In this document: piece after piece, positions 19,124 to 26,154 of the stretch | Layout: the number at the start of each line of letters is the position of its first letter | Position numbering within the stretch: the first letter of the stretch is position 1 | Assembly (NCBI GenBank): GCA_017354095.1 | Contig: JAFMRP010000002.1 | Coordinates: 1 to 28,399, forward strand | Direction: 5' to 3' | Source of the DNA: Ktedonobacteraceae bacterium | GTDB taxonomy: Bacteria > Chloroflexota > Ktedonobacteria > Ktedonobacterales > Ktedonobacteraceae | DNA length: 28,399 nt | Notes under the pieces: generated by a model | The model's input: only the letters and a program-made list of their open reading frames with translations | Told to the model about the DNA's origin: nothing | The model's database searches: none | Position numbers and translations under genes: made by a program

Positions 19124-20248
19124 ATGCACTACAATGAGTATGGCTATGGCCATGACTACGGCAATTCAAAGACGTGTGGCATCGCGCATATCGCAGGAGA
19201 GCAGCGGGTCATGGTGATGCCCAGCGCGATCCTGCGTGGTAGCCATGAAACGCTGCAGGCACGGCTGAGTGGATCAGGTTCTGCCAATAGCCTGGTGGGT
19301 CTGATAGGCCCGGCTTCCCACACTGTCTCTTTCATCAACCAGGCGCAAGAACGCGTTGAATATTATGTGGGTGACCTCGCCATCAATCAGGCTCCCAGCG
19401 GGACCCCCATTTCGGCGCTCACTTCTCGCGGCATTGTCGAGCGTTACTGGTCCGATTCCAGTGTTGCCCTGCTGCTGGCCACTTCAGGGTCACTCATTCG
19501 CGATCCTGAGTATGGCCTACACGTCGTAACGAACCTGCCGATCGCGACATTTAATGACGCGAATGCCAAGCGGGTGAAAATGGCCCTGGATGGCGATTAC
19601 ATCTTTTCCCTGGATGGGATCGAGCGCCGAGCGCACATCAATGTGCGAAAAACGATTATGGAAGCAGCTGGCGCGAACATCGCCTATGGCGTACCAGGTG
19701 CGCAAGAAAAAGTTGCTATTGTTGATATTGGCGGACGGACCACTGATGCTTACCTGGTGAAGGGCCAGCTGCCTATCAATGATCAGTGTGAGAGTGCAGA
19801 TCTGGGTGTGGAGACCGCTGGCGATCGAATCATCCAGGCGTTTGAACAGCGCTTCGATTATCCCCTCACGATGGCTGATGCACGGGAACTGCTGCGGCTT
19901 TCCGTGTCCGGGCAGCAGTATCTGCGTGTCCCCTCTGTTGCCAATGCAGGGGCTGATGTGGTGGAAGTGGGCGATCTCATCGAACGCGAGCTTCGCGCCG
20001 TCGGTGAGGAGATCGCCAAGTTCTTGAAACGCCTCTGGTCAAGTTCCCTGAAAAGGGATGTTGTCCTGAGCGATGTATCAAAGGTGTTGCTGATTGGCGG
20101 CGGCGCTTACTACTTTAGCACTGACCTGCAGCCACTCTTCAAGAACCGTCTGATGGTGATTGAGCGCCCTGAGTACGCGAATGCTCGTGGTTATGCTAAG
20201 CTGGCGCAACACTTCCTGCAGCGTGAGATTAAGGCCCGATTCGCTTAA
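19124..20248 (+). CDS. ParM/StbA-like actin-fold ATPase (374 aa)
   Basis: An actin-fold nucleotide-binding protein: phosphate-1 region YGYGHDYGNSKT (6-17), phosphate-2 region VAIVDIGGRTTDAYLV (197-212) and adenosine motif VLLIGGGAYYF (321-331). Length fits plasmid ParM/StbA/Alp-type filament proteins (about 320-400 aa). These polymerise on ATP and push plasmid copies apart through an adaptor bound at a centromere. Here a ribbon-helix-helix protein follows 15 bases downstream and palindromes lie upstream, giving a complete type II-like partition locus. The start follows AGGAAGGA. The N-terminus lacks a signal peptide. The exact subfamily cannot be set by eye. Confidence 0.88.
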   Translation: MHYNEYGYGHDYGNSKTCGIAHIAGEQRVMVMPSAILRGSHETLQARLSGSGSANSLVGLIGPASHTVSFINQAQERVEYYVGDLAINQAPSGTPISALTSRGIVERYWSDSSVALLLATSGSLIRDPEYGLHVVTNLPIATFNDANAKRVKMALDGDYIFSLDGIERRAHINVRKTIMEAAGANIAYGVPGAQEKVAIVDIGGRTTDAYLVKGQLPINDQCESADLGVETAGDRIIQAFEQRFDYPLTMADARELLRLSVSGQQYLRVPSVANAGADVVEVGDLIERELRAVGEEIAKFLKRLWSSSLKRDVVLSDVSKVLLIGGGAYYFSTDLQPLFKNRLMVIERPEYANARGYAKLAQHFLQREIKARFA

Positions 20249-20263
20249 AGGGAGGTGCCTGCT

Positions 20264-20560
20264 ATGGGTAAAAACCACGATAAGTTCCGCTATGTTGAGG
20301 TGGCGATCCCCCTGGATGGGGCGCTCCTTCAACACCTGGAGCAGGTCGAGCGGGAAACGAACATCTCAGTGAATCAGTCGCTGCTGCTCTATGCTAAGAA
20401 CTTCTTTGAGATGACGCAGCGTGGCGTATCAATGGTGACCACTGCCAATGGTACCCACCCCACGTCAACAAATGGAGCACAGCAGGAGCAGCGCGAACTC
20501 GTGCAAGTGGGTTTTGGCGGCGCTAATGATGACGATCTTGATGCATTTGAACCTGATTAG
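20264..20560 (+). CDS. ParR-like ribbon-helix-helix adaptor (98 aa)
   Basis: The N-terminal half has a strand (FRYVEVAIPL), a helix (LLQHLEQVERETN) and a second helix (SVNQSLLLYAKNFFEMTQ), the pattern of ribbon-helix-helix DNA-binding dimers. The C-terminal 40 residues look disordered and end acidic (DDDLDAFEPD), where ParR-type adaptors contact the filament. The start at 20264 follows GGGAGG; the in-frame GTG at 20255 overlaps that site. It lies 15 bases after the ParM-like gene. It probably binds the three palindromes upstream of that gene and represses the locus. Confidence 0.75.
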   Translation: MGKNHDKFRYVEVAIPLDGALLQHLEQVERETNISVNQSLLLYAKNFFEMTQRGVSMVTTANGTHPTSTNGAQQEQRELVQVGFGGANDDDLDAFEPD

Positions 20561-20593
20561 CAGCCTGTGGAGGTCAGCCACTTGTGAGGGTGG

Positions 20594-20643
20594 TGGCCAG
20601 GTGCATACTCCTGGCCAGGCTATTCGACGTTGTGTAGTGCGTG
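20594..20643 (+). other. Intergenic hairpin 9 with conserved downstream leader
   Basis: TGGCCAGG (20594-20601) and CCTGGCCA (20610-20617) form a perfect 8-bp stem with loop TGCATACT. TGTAGTGCGTG (20633-20643) follows, then GAATAG and AAAGGG before the ATG at 20668. Hairpin 6 at 7072 has the same order of elements. Confidence 0.6.
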
Positions 20644-20667
20644 AGTGAATAGTGAAAGGGATTACAC

Positions 20668-20826
20668 ATGGATATGGACGAAGATGTGTCTCGTTGCCTG
20701 GAGTTGTGCCTCATCTGCGATGACGACACGGAGCAGGTGGTTACAGTGGTGGATGGGATAACCATTGCTACCTGCTCGGTGTGTGGCAACGAAGAAGTGT
20801 TGTCTACGGAGGATGAGGAATCGTGA
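20668..20826 (+). CDS. Small acidic zinc-ribbon protein (52 aa)
   Basis: This ORF begins after AAAGGG and encodes an acidic protein with CLIC (Cys14/Cys17) and CSVC (Cys36/Cys39), a complete four-Cys zinc ribbon. Four terminal Glu/Asp residues follow. It overlaps the next gene (GTGA), so the two are probably co-translated. It has the size of small transcription-factor-like ribbons, but no family is recognised. Confidence 0.7.
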   Translation: MDMDEDVSRCLELCLICDDDTEQVVTVVDGITIATCSVCGNEEVLSTEDEES

Positions 20827-20990
20827 ACCTTCCCGATATTATCTGGCGAATAGACCAGGCGACCCAGGCTCTGGAAGAGGAAGGGCAAGATCCGATGCTC
20901 ATCAGCAAGAACGATGTCCAGGATAAGATCGAGGAACTATTCGGACCTGTAGATGTAGGTGATTTGAGAGAGGCTTTTGAGCAGAGGTAA
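20823..20990 (+). CDS. Small helical acidic protein (55 aa)
   Basis: This starts at GTG 20823 within the previous stop, with GGAGGATGAGGA upstream. Helices are likely at residues 3-20 (LPDIIWRIDQATQALEEE) and 30-41 (NDVQDKIEELFG). It has no Cys or membrane span. The next gene starts 5 bases downstream. Function is unknown. Confidence 0.6.
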   Translation: MNLPDIIWRIDQATQALEEEGQDPMLISKNDVQDKIEELFGPVDVGDLREAFEQR

Positions 20991-20995
20991 AAGTA

Positions 20996-21199
20996 ATGGA
21001 GTTTCTCAAGAAACTGTTCGGGCTTTCTGATAATGAAGAGCCCGACGAGGAAGCAGATCGTGAGCACTGGCGGCAGGTCTACCAGCGTGGCTATGAACGC
21101 CTGGCCCGGATTGAGCACGCCAATCGCATCCAGGCGCAGCAAGATGCAGAGCGCATGGAGCGAGCCCGCCAGATCGTTCGCGAGCAGTATGGCGAATAG
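20996..21199 (+). CDS. Small charged helical protein (67 aa)
   Basis: After MEFLKKLFGLSD, an amphipathic segment that could touch the membrane, nearly the whole protein is a charged helix (REHWRQVYQRGYERLARIEH and on to the end). It starts 5 bases after the preceding stop, with AGAGG upstream. No family is recognised. Confidence 0.6.
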   Translation: MEFLKKLFGLSDNEEPDEEADREHWRQVYQRGYERLARIEHANRIQAQQDAERMERARQIVREQYGE

Positions 21200-21216
21200 C
21201 CAGAAAGGAACGACCT

Positions 21217-21471
21217 ATGCCCAAGGAGCCGGCACGCTGGTCATGGAATGATCACATGGAGAGTAATGAAGATGGCGAATTTGCCCCTGAGTTTGAAAGG
21301 GAGCAAATGAGCAATCGAGGCATGCGAGAAACCGTATTGCCAGGGCTGCTCAAAAGCAATTTTCGCGTTACTCCGATGCCGGAATTTGAAGAGGAAGTTC
21401 GCTATCATCTCACTGACGACGAAGCTGATGAATACATGAGGCAATATCGCGCACGTCTCAGTAATTGGTAG
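21217..21471 (+). CDS. Small hypothetical protein (84 aa)
   Basis: It is acidic with a helical C-terminus (DDEADEYMRQYRARL). The N-terminal third is Trp/Glu-rich and probably disordered. The start follows AGAAAGGA at good spacing, 17 bases after the preceding stop. No known motif is seen. Confidence 0.6.
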   Translation: MPKEPARWSWNDHMESNEDGEFAPEFEREQMSNRGMRETVLPGLLKSNFRVTPMPEFEEEVRYHLTDDEADEYMRQYRARLSNW

Positions 21472-21517
21472 TGTGTCCTGTTGAGTAGTCAACCAGACAG
21501 TATTACAGAAAGGCAAA

Positions 21518-21718
21518 ATGCATATGCTCATTATCGAAACAGACGCCAAGGGAAACACGACGTTCCGCCATGTGGATGATCCGCCCAACAATTTTGAATG
21601 CGAGGAGTGGAAAGCGTATGAAGCGGCCTGCGTTGCCAGCGAGGAGCAGGGACTCGGGTATACCGATGAAATGCGCGAACTTTATGCGAAGTACCTGGAA
21701 GCCAATAAGGCGTTTTAA
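21518..21718 (+). CDS. Small hypothetical protein (66 aa)
   Basis: A beta-hairpin (MLIIETDAKGNTTFRHVDD) precedes a helical region (EEWKAYEAACVASEEQ, then MRELYAKYLEANKAF). It contains two Cys not in a metal motif. The start follows AGAAAGG; the second in-frame ATG two codons later is also possible. Unknown function. Confidence 0.6.
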   Translation: MHMLIIETDAKGNTTFRHVDDPPNNFECEEWKAYEAACVASEEQGLGYTDEMRELYAKYLEANKAF

Positions 21719-21786
21719 GGGCTATTCCGCAAAAGTGGTTTAAGCTTGTTTGATTGGCGAAACGATAGTCACAGGAGTTTCAAGAG

Positions 21787-21978
21787 ATGAAGAAATTTCC
21801 ACAATCCCAAGACCCCGAAGAACAAAACACACTTAATCAGATTTACGGAGCGCTAGATGGAGCAATCCCTGGCTCTGCCGAAGAACTTGAAGAGGCATTG
21901 CTAGGAGATGGGAAAGAGAAGGAATGGACAGAGGAACAATTAAAAAACTTCAAACAGTTCTGTAGCCTGTTGTGGTAA
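21787..21978 (+). CDS. Small acidic hypothetical protein (63 aa)
   Basis: It is rich in Glu, Gln and Asn and mostly helical, ending KNFKQFCSLLW. The start follows ACAGGAG. The DNA is more A-rich than its neighbours, and 68 bp separate it from the previous gene. No motif is recognised. Confidence 0.55.
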   Translation: MKKFPQSQDPEEQNTLNQIYGALDGAIPGSAEELEEALLGDGKEKEWTEEQLKNFKQFCSLLW

Positions 21979-22042
21979 CACTTTTTAGTTGTAACTGATG
22001 CTACTTTTGCGAAATAGCTGTTTTAAGTAGCACGTAAAAGCT

Positions 22043-22119
22043 TGGCCCACGTCTGCAAAACGTAGGCCAGCCTCTCTAAGCAGTGGCGCCCCTGCTTCCA
22101 ACACCAAAGGCGCCACTGC
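22043..22119 (+). other. Two consecutive intergenic hairpins
   Basis: TGGCCCACGT (22043-22052) pairs with ACGTAGGCCA (22060-22069) except for one C-A mismatch, loop CTGCAAA. Then GCAGTGGCGCC (22080-22090) and GGCGCCACTGC (22109-22119) form a perfect 11-bp stem with an 18-nt loop. They occupy most of the 166-bp gap 21979-22144. Neither is followed by a T-tract. Confidence 0.55.
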
Positions 22120-22144
22120 CATTCTAACACAGAAAGGCAGATCG

Positions 22145-22360
22145 ATGGCCAACAATTATTACTATGCTTTGCCTGAAGAAGAGGGCGGAACCCCCAAGGA
22201 TGATCATCCGTTCTTTGGGCAAGATGGCGAGATCGAGAACTCTGGTCGTAATCGGCGTATCGTCTCCAGCTGGTGGGGGCTCAAGAAGGAATGGCGAGAG
22301 ACAACCTGGCTGAGCGACTTTGAAGAGCCGCAAAGCTCTTATCCGTTCCCGAACGATTAG
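22145..22360 (+). CDS. Small hypothetical protein (71 aa)
   Basis: This polar, Trp/Pro/Glu-rich protein has little predicted helix (ALPEEEGGTPKDDHPFFGQD, then SSWWGLKKEW). It probably lacks a large hydrophobic core. The start follows AGAAAGG 7-8 bases upstream. No family is recognised. Confidence 0.6.
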   Translation: MANNYYYALPEEEGGTPKDDHPFFGQDGEIENSGRNRRIVSSWWGLKKEWRETTWLSDFEEPQSSYPFPND

Positions 22361-22372
22361 CGGGAGGGATCC

Positions 22373-22516
22373 ATGCATACATTCATTTTCATTGTTGAGT
22401 GGCAGGATGATAGTGTCACGCGCGAAACCATTGAAGAGGTCAATGAAGCATGCGCCGAAGTCGTGTTACACGAGCGCAATGCAGCGCAGAGCCGGGTGAA
22501 GGGATGTTACCCTGTG
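22373..22516 (+). CDS. Very small hypothetical protein (47 aa)
   Basis: ATG at 22373 has GGGAGGGA just upstream and follows the previous stop by 12 bases. The product has a strand (MHTFIFIVEWQDD), then a long helix (TRETIEEVNEACAEVVLHE) and a basic end. The compact strand-helix layout and good ribosome binding site support translation. No family is recognised. Confidence 0.55.
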
Positions 22517-22557
22517 ACGTATCGCCTGATATCGGTTCGTTAAAGGAGACAGGGCTT

Positions 22558-22776
22558 ATGCAGGACCAGGTGCTAGAAGTGCTCAGAATGCCAACAGCGC
22601 CCAATGCGCTATACCATGCGTCCTGCTATGAACCAGAACGCCGTGAGGTAGTGCTGCAGGTGTTAGAATTACGCCCTGGTGGTAACCATCGCTGCGCAGC
22701 CTGCCAGCGCTCCTTTTTTGACGCAACACTGCGGCCAGGACCGATACGACAACTCGATTTATGGCCAGCGGCATAA
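22558..22776 (+). CDS. Small hypothetical protein with CxxC (72 aa)
   Basis: Residues 43-53 contain CAAC (Cys46/Cys49) in a His-Arg-rich turn; a single Cys23 lies earlier. This may be half of a zinc site completed by a dimer. The start at 22558 follows AAAGGAG. A long leftward reading over this and the next genes (22583-23440) is rejected as a shadow. Confidence 0.6.
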   Translation: MQDQVLEVLRMPTAPNALYHASCYEPERREVVLQVLELRPGGNHRCAACQRSFFDATLRPGPIRQLDLWPAA

Positions 22777-22792
22777 CGGAAAGGATGAGACG

Positions 22793-23011
22793 ATGCCCGA
22801 AAAAGGACGGGAGTATACCCAGGAAGAATACGCCAATAGCCAGATAGGCTATAAGCTGGGCTTTCCATTGCCCGATGATCCGCCAATCGTGGCGGACCTG
22901 AATAATGAAGACGTACAGCGCGGCTTCGCGCTGGGTCGCAAAGATTACCGAACCTACTTGAACAACCTCACAAAGAAGGCGTTTCGCCCCTGGTGGAAGT
23001 TCTGGGGCTAG
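22793..23011 (+). CDS. Small hypothetical protein (72 aa)
   Basis: A mixed polar protein with a central helix (NNEDVQRGFALGRKDYRTYL) and an aromatic basic end (KKAFRPWWKFWG), which could sit at a membrane surface or bind nucleic acid. The start follows GGAAAGGA, 16 bases after the preceding stop. No family is recognised. Confidence 0.6.
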   Translation: MPEKGREYTQEEYANSQIGYKLGFPLPDDPPIVADLNNEDVQRGFALGRKDYRTYLNNLTKKAFRPWWKFWG

Positions 23012-23038
23012 TAAACCGATAGGAAGGACGCGTCTACC

Positions 23039-23281
23039 ATGCCAAACAGTAATCAGGATCCGCAAGACCATCGACTTGCCCAGCAGTACACGCAACTCTA
23101 TGGCCCGTTCGTCAAAGGTGACTACGAGATAGGCGACATGCTGTACTTTGACGAGGGAGCACATCGAGGCGTGGTTATCTGGAGCTACGTCAGAAGCAAT
23201 GGCAGGACGTACTATGTCGTCGATGCCGGTCATGGCATCCCCCTGGAGATCGAGCGCCGTGAAGTCACCGCGCAGCCGTAG
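23039..23281 (+). CDS. Small probable SH3-like-barrel protein (80 aa)
   Basis: Residues 26-77 alternate short strands and turns: GDYEIGDMLYFD, RGVVIWSYV, RTYYVVDAGHG, LEIERREV. This is the rhythm of a KOW/SH3-like small barrel, though no named family can be fixed. The start follows AGGAAGGA. A 135-bp gap with a hairpin over the next ribosome binding site follows. Confidence 0.6.
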   Translation: MPNSNQDPQDHRLAQQYTQLYGPFVKGDYEIGDMLYFDEGAHRGVVIWSYVRSNGRTYYVVDAGHGIPLEIERREVTAQP

Positions 23282-23388
23282 GATCGTCGGGGCCAAGCGC
23301 CACGCCTGGACAGCAAAGCACGCAAGGCCCCCAAGCAGCACAGGAGTGCTACGGCGCCATTGTACCATTACGGACCATGCGCCTGGCG

Positions 23389-23407
23389 CTCCTCTGCTAG
23401 AGAGGAG
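23389..23407 (+). promoter_or_regulatory. Hairpin sequestering the ribosome binding site of the 23417 gene
   Basis: CTCCTCT (23389-23395) is perfectly complementary to AGAGGAG (23401-23407), with a 5-nt loop GCTAG. The second arm is the ribosome binding site, 9 bases before the ATG at 23417. A stem like this would hide the site until melted or unwound, as in RNA thermometers or translational switches. Confidence 0.5.
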
Positions 23408-23416
23408 AATCCCACT

Positions 23417-23863
23417 ATGAAGCCCCATGATCAGTATCACATCATTGTCTTTCGCCCTGAGTTAGAATGCTTGTACTGTCACCGTACCACCACCATTGCT
23501 GTGCTCAACCCGGACCTCGCCGATTCATTCGAGCCACTGTGCCCCGTCCACTTTGGCATCCTTCCCCCACCTGTAGCGCATCGCATTGCCGCCTCGTTGG
23601 ATGTGGCCAGTTGGAAAGAAGAGGCGGTCAGGCGCTTTGTGCTCTTTGCCTGTGGCAACCAGGTGCGCATTGCTGCTCTCGTCTCCGTTCCCTTGGTAGA
23701 CGCCCAGCTGGAGGGATGGATCCCCGCAGAGAATGACGAGGTGTGGCAGGTGGTCATCAACATCAGCGAGGGCGTGCAGGCGACGTGCCATGTATTGTGG
23801 GACAGTGAAGAACTGGAGTATGCCTTGTATCGCGACGGCAAAGAAGTGCTGCTGCTTGTGTAG
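23417..23863 (+). CDS. CxxC/CxxH zinc-binding hypothetical protein (148 aa)
   Basis: Cys18/Cys21 and Cys42/His45 make the same C-x2-C ... C-x2-H site as in the proteins at 5127 and 6726. Residues about 55-80 are helical. From about 80 a beta-rich second part follows (VRIAALVSVPLVDAQ, EVWQVVINISEG, YALYRDGKEVLLLV). The start at 23417 follows AGAGGAG, which is held in a perfect hairpin, so translation may be conditional. No family is recognised. Confidence 0.65.
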   Translation: MKPHDQYHIIVFRPELECLYCHRTTTIAVLNPDLADSFEPLCPVHFGILPPPVAHRIAASLDVASWKEEAVRRFVLFACGNQVRIAALVSVPLVDAQLEGWIPAENDEVWQVVINISEGVQATCHVLWDSEELEYALYRDGKEVLLLV

Positions 23864-23926
23864 TATGCAGGCAGTACTGTTAGGTAAATCGTGTATGATA
23901 GTGGATAAAATACAGGAGAAACCACC

Positions 23927-24310
23927 ATGTCAGAAGGCATTACCTTCAAAAGTACGGACCATCAGCAACGTTTTTTCGATGCCATGCAACAAATAGAGAA
24001 GATTGACAGCGGGAGGCTCGACCCCGAATATGGGGCAGCAATTTATGTCTTGACTGCTGATCTTGCAACCTGGTACAAAGCGCAAGGATACATAAAGCGC
24101 GACGGGATTTTGTTTGAAGAAATGTTACAAAATCAGGATTGGAGCGGCGGCTATCGGGTACTGATCCAGTGGGCTGCCAATCTTTTCAATGAGCATGCGG
24201 CTAGCTGCAACCCTGTAGAGTTGATGCGACTTGATGAGAGCAATTTTGAGGTTGCCCTCGCTGCGCTGAAGATCAGGCGCTATAGTTGGAGGGTAAAGGG
24301 CCAGCAATGA
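23927..24310 (+). CDS. Possible DUF6075-like protein (127 aa)
   Basis: The pattern of an N-terminal FKSTDHQQRFFDAM, a central AAIYVLTADLATW and a later LIQWAANLFN resembles small proteins annotated as DUF6075, of unknown function and common in mobile elements. The match is from memory of the pattern and only moderate. The fold is predicted all-helical. The start follows ACAGGAG. TATGAT at 23894-23899 could be a -10 box, but no good -35 is seen. The stop overlaps the next start (ATGA). Confidence 0.55.
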   Translation: MSEGITFKSTDHQQRFFDAMQQIEKIDSGRLDPEYGAAIYVLTADLATWYKAQGYIKRDGILFEEMLQNQDWSGGYRVLIQWAANLFNEHAASCNPVELMRLDESNFEVALAALKIRRYSWRVKGQQ

Positions 24311-24738
24311 GCGAAGAAGCACAGAAGGCATTGCACTGGCTGACAGTTGGATTCATATCAGACGGCGCCCGCAAATGGGTGAAGGATGTTGGTGGGCAGG
24401 TGCGCGAACTGAGCGACGATCCGAAACTGATAGCGGTCGGACTCGCCTATGATCCGGCGGGCACGTGGGTCTGGAGCCGCGGCGAACAGCAGTTTAAGCG
24501 CGGTATTGAATTTTGGAGTTCGGGCGAAATTCAGGAGGCAAGTACGAGCATTAACTTGCTGTACGCCAGCACTAAGGGGACGCCTGCTGAGTATGCCAGC
24601 GCCGAAACCTGCTACCTGTGCCTGCCTGACGAGGAATATGATGAAGCTACAGGCAACGTCAAAGGACCTGGACAGTACGAGACACCATCAACGCTGCCAC
24701 CATTTGACGAGCTAGATTTAGATAATCAACCATTCTGA
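24307..24738 (+). CDS. Hypothetical protein with SSB-like acidic C-terminal tip (143 aa)
   Basis: No family is recognised. Residues 1-30 are helical, 35-60 are mixed (LIAVGLAYDPAGTWVW), and a Pro/Thr-rich linker (about 117-134) leads to a tail FDELDLDNQPF. Like the protein at 4567, it ends in acidic residues plus Gln-Pro-Phe, resembling the SSB tip that binds repair and replication proteins. The bodies of the two proteins do not obviously align, so the tail may be convergent or shared by exchange. It is translationally coupled to the preceding gene. Confidence 0.65.
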   Translation: MSEEAQKALHWLTVGFISDGARKWVKDVGGQVRELSDDPKLIAVGLAYDPAGTWVWSRGEQQFKRGIEFWSSGEIQEASTSINLLYASTKGTPAEYASAETCYLCLPDEEYDEATGNVKGPGQYETPSTLPPFDELDLDNQPF

Positions 24739-24752
24739 AAGCAGGCAAGCTT

Positions 24753-25748
24753 ATGGTGAAGTGGCAAGCACACAACATTGAAGAGGGAAGGCATCCTCAA
24801 AGTGGACGCAAGGCGCGGCACTGCACTATATGCGATCAGTATTGGACCGGGCGCGTCGGGGTTGAATGCCCTGGCGTCCCGGTCCTGCATACCTATAGTG
24901 AGCAGTACGGGACCAAGACCCAGCTGGCGCGTGACCGCCTGTATCCACCCGATGAAGAACAACCGGACGCGGCCTACCGGGTCAAGAATGCTCCCTATTA
25001 TGGCTGGCTCTATGACCGTTCAAAGGCGATCGCACGCCCGCTGACCAGTGGGCAGATCGCTGGTAATCGAAAACGTGAAGAGACGATCCGCCAGCGGTAT
25101 GGCTGCCGTTTCTGCTCCACGCGCTACACCAAGCAGCATTATGTGCATTTTCAGCACGGGACATGTGGAACGTGCCGCGATCGCATTCGCGCCTGGAATG
25201 ATCTGCTGGCCTCATGCCAAAAGCTCAAGGCAGAGGACACGTTTGTCGTACAGGTGGAAACGGAAGAACCGCGTTCCCTGGTCAAATGGGGCTCACTGCC
25301 AGCGCTGACGCTCACCAGTGTGGAAGTATGGCCACTCTCTGTAGAGACGCCCGCTATCACAGCAGAAACACCGCTCAAAGATGCGTATGGCATGCTGCAT
25401 TTCTATCTGGATAGTTCTGGGCTGCCACTCCTGTTCGCCAGCGCCGTTGATCAGGAAGTGGTATATCGATGGCTGTACCCAGATTGGAATTTCTGGGAAA
25501 ATTTCCACTTCAAGGACTTTCACGTGCTGCGATTCTCGCATGACCTGGCCTACCCACTACCCGAGCAAAAGGATTGGCGCGTTTTTAGTGATAGACACGA
25601 TTACTACCAGCCAAATGCTGCAGCAGGCTATTACCGTGAACTCAATGATCTGTTTGGCTTAGGGATGCAGGATCCTCTCGTACCAACCCATGTGATACGT
25701 CAGATAGTGCTGACCCTTGCTGATCGCGACCCTATAGCATTCCCTTGA
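24753..25748 (+). CDS. Multi-zinc-ribbon hypothetical protein (331 aa)
   Basis: This is the largest gene in the right-hand cargo block. Cys24/Cys27 with Cys39 form a first, possibly incomplete metal site. Cys118/Cys121 and Cys138/Cys141 form a full zinc ribbon (CRFC, CGTC). Residues 180-331 are mixed alpha/beta and Trp/Tyr-rich, without a known catalytic motif. Zinc ribbons in front of a large unknown domain are common in DNA- or RNA-binding phage proteins. The start is at 24753, 14 bases after the preceding stop, with GAAAG and GCAGG upstream. The fold is unknown. Confidence 0.65.
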   Translation: MVKWQAHNIEEGRHPQSGRKARHCTICDQYWTGRVGVECPGVPVLHTYSEQYGTKTQLARDRLYPPDEEQPDAAYRVKNAPYYGWLYDRSKAIARPLTSGQIAGNRKREETIRQRYGCRFCSTRYTKQHYVHFQHGTCGTCRDRIRAWNDLLASCQKLKAEDTFVVQVETEEPRSLVKWGSLPALTLTSVEVWPLSVETPAITAETPLKDAYGMLHFYLDSSGLPLLFASAVDQEVVYRWLYPDWNFWENFHFKDFHVLRFSHDLAYPLPEQKDWRVFSDRHDYYQPNAAAGYYRELNDLFGLGMQDPLVPTHVIRQIVLTLADRDPIAFP

Positions 25749-25766
25749 TGGGAGAAAGCAGGCAGG

Positions 25767-26126
25767 ATGAACGATAAAGAGATCGCACACCAGCGCAATG
25801 ATTTAGGCCGCGATACCACCTTCCCTAGTCGCGACCGAATGTATCGACCTGGCCGTAAAAAGAAAGGTGTTACAGGCGATCCGCTCTTCAGGGACAAGGT
25901 AGCAGCTAGCATAGAGAGCATTCCTGTTGACTTCGCGGGGATGAAGCACTGCCCGGCATGCGAGGGGGTATCCTGCGGCGTATGCGGCAAGTGCCACGAC
26001 TTAGACCGTAGGGACTGGCACAAAAATCCTGCATGTCCAGAGGCTCATCATATGCTGGATAGTGATACAGAGTGTGTCGCATGGAGCTATGCATACCTGT
26101 TCTTGAAGCAGGCACAGAAACGATAG
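25767..26126 (+). CDS. Cys-rich zinc-binding hypothetical protein (119 aa)
   Basis: The first 35 residues are basic (RMYRPGRKKKG). Residues 60-105 carry Cys62, 65, 70, 73, 76, 90 and 103 plus His85, 94 and 95, enough for two zinc sites (CPAC, CGVCGKC). The end is helical. It may bind nucleic acid. The start follows GGAGAAAGCAGGCAGG. No named family is recognised. Confidence 0.65.
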   Translation: MNDKEIAHQRNDLGRDTTFPSRDRMYRPGRKKKGVTGDPLFRDKVAASIESIPVDFAGMKHCPACEGVSCGVCGKCHDLDRRDWHKNPACPEAHHMLDSDTECVAWSYAYLFLKQAQKR

Positions 26127-26154
26127 AGAACAACGCGAAGGAAAGGGAGAGACG

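Noticed and set aside
22583..23440. Leftward open frame of 285 codons
   Set aside because: It runs antisense to three well-supported small genes with good ribosome binding sites, has no such site itself, and its product is hydrophobic and Leu/Arg-rich in the way of reverse readings.
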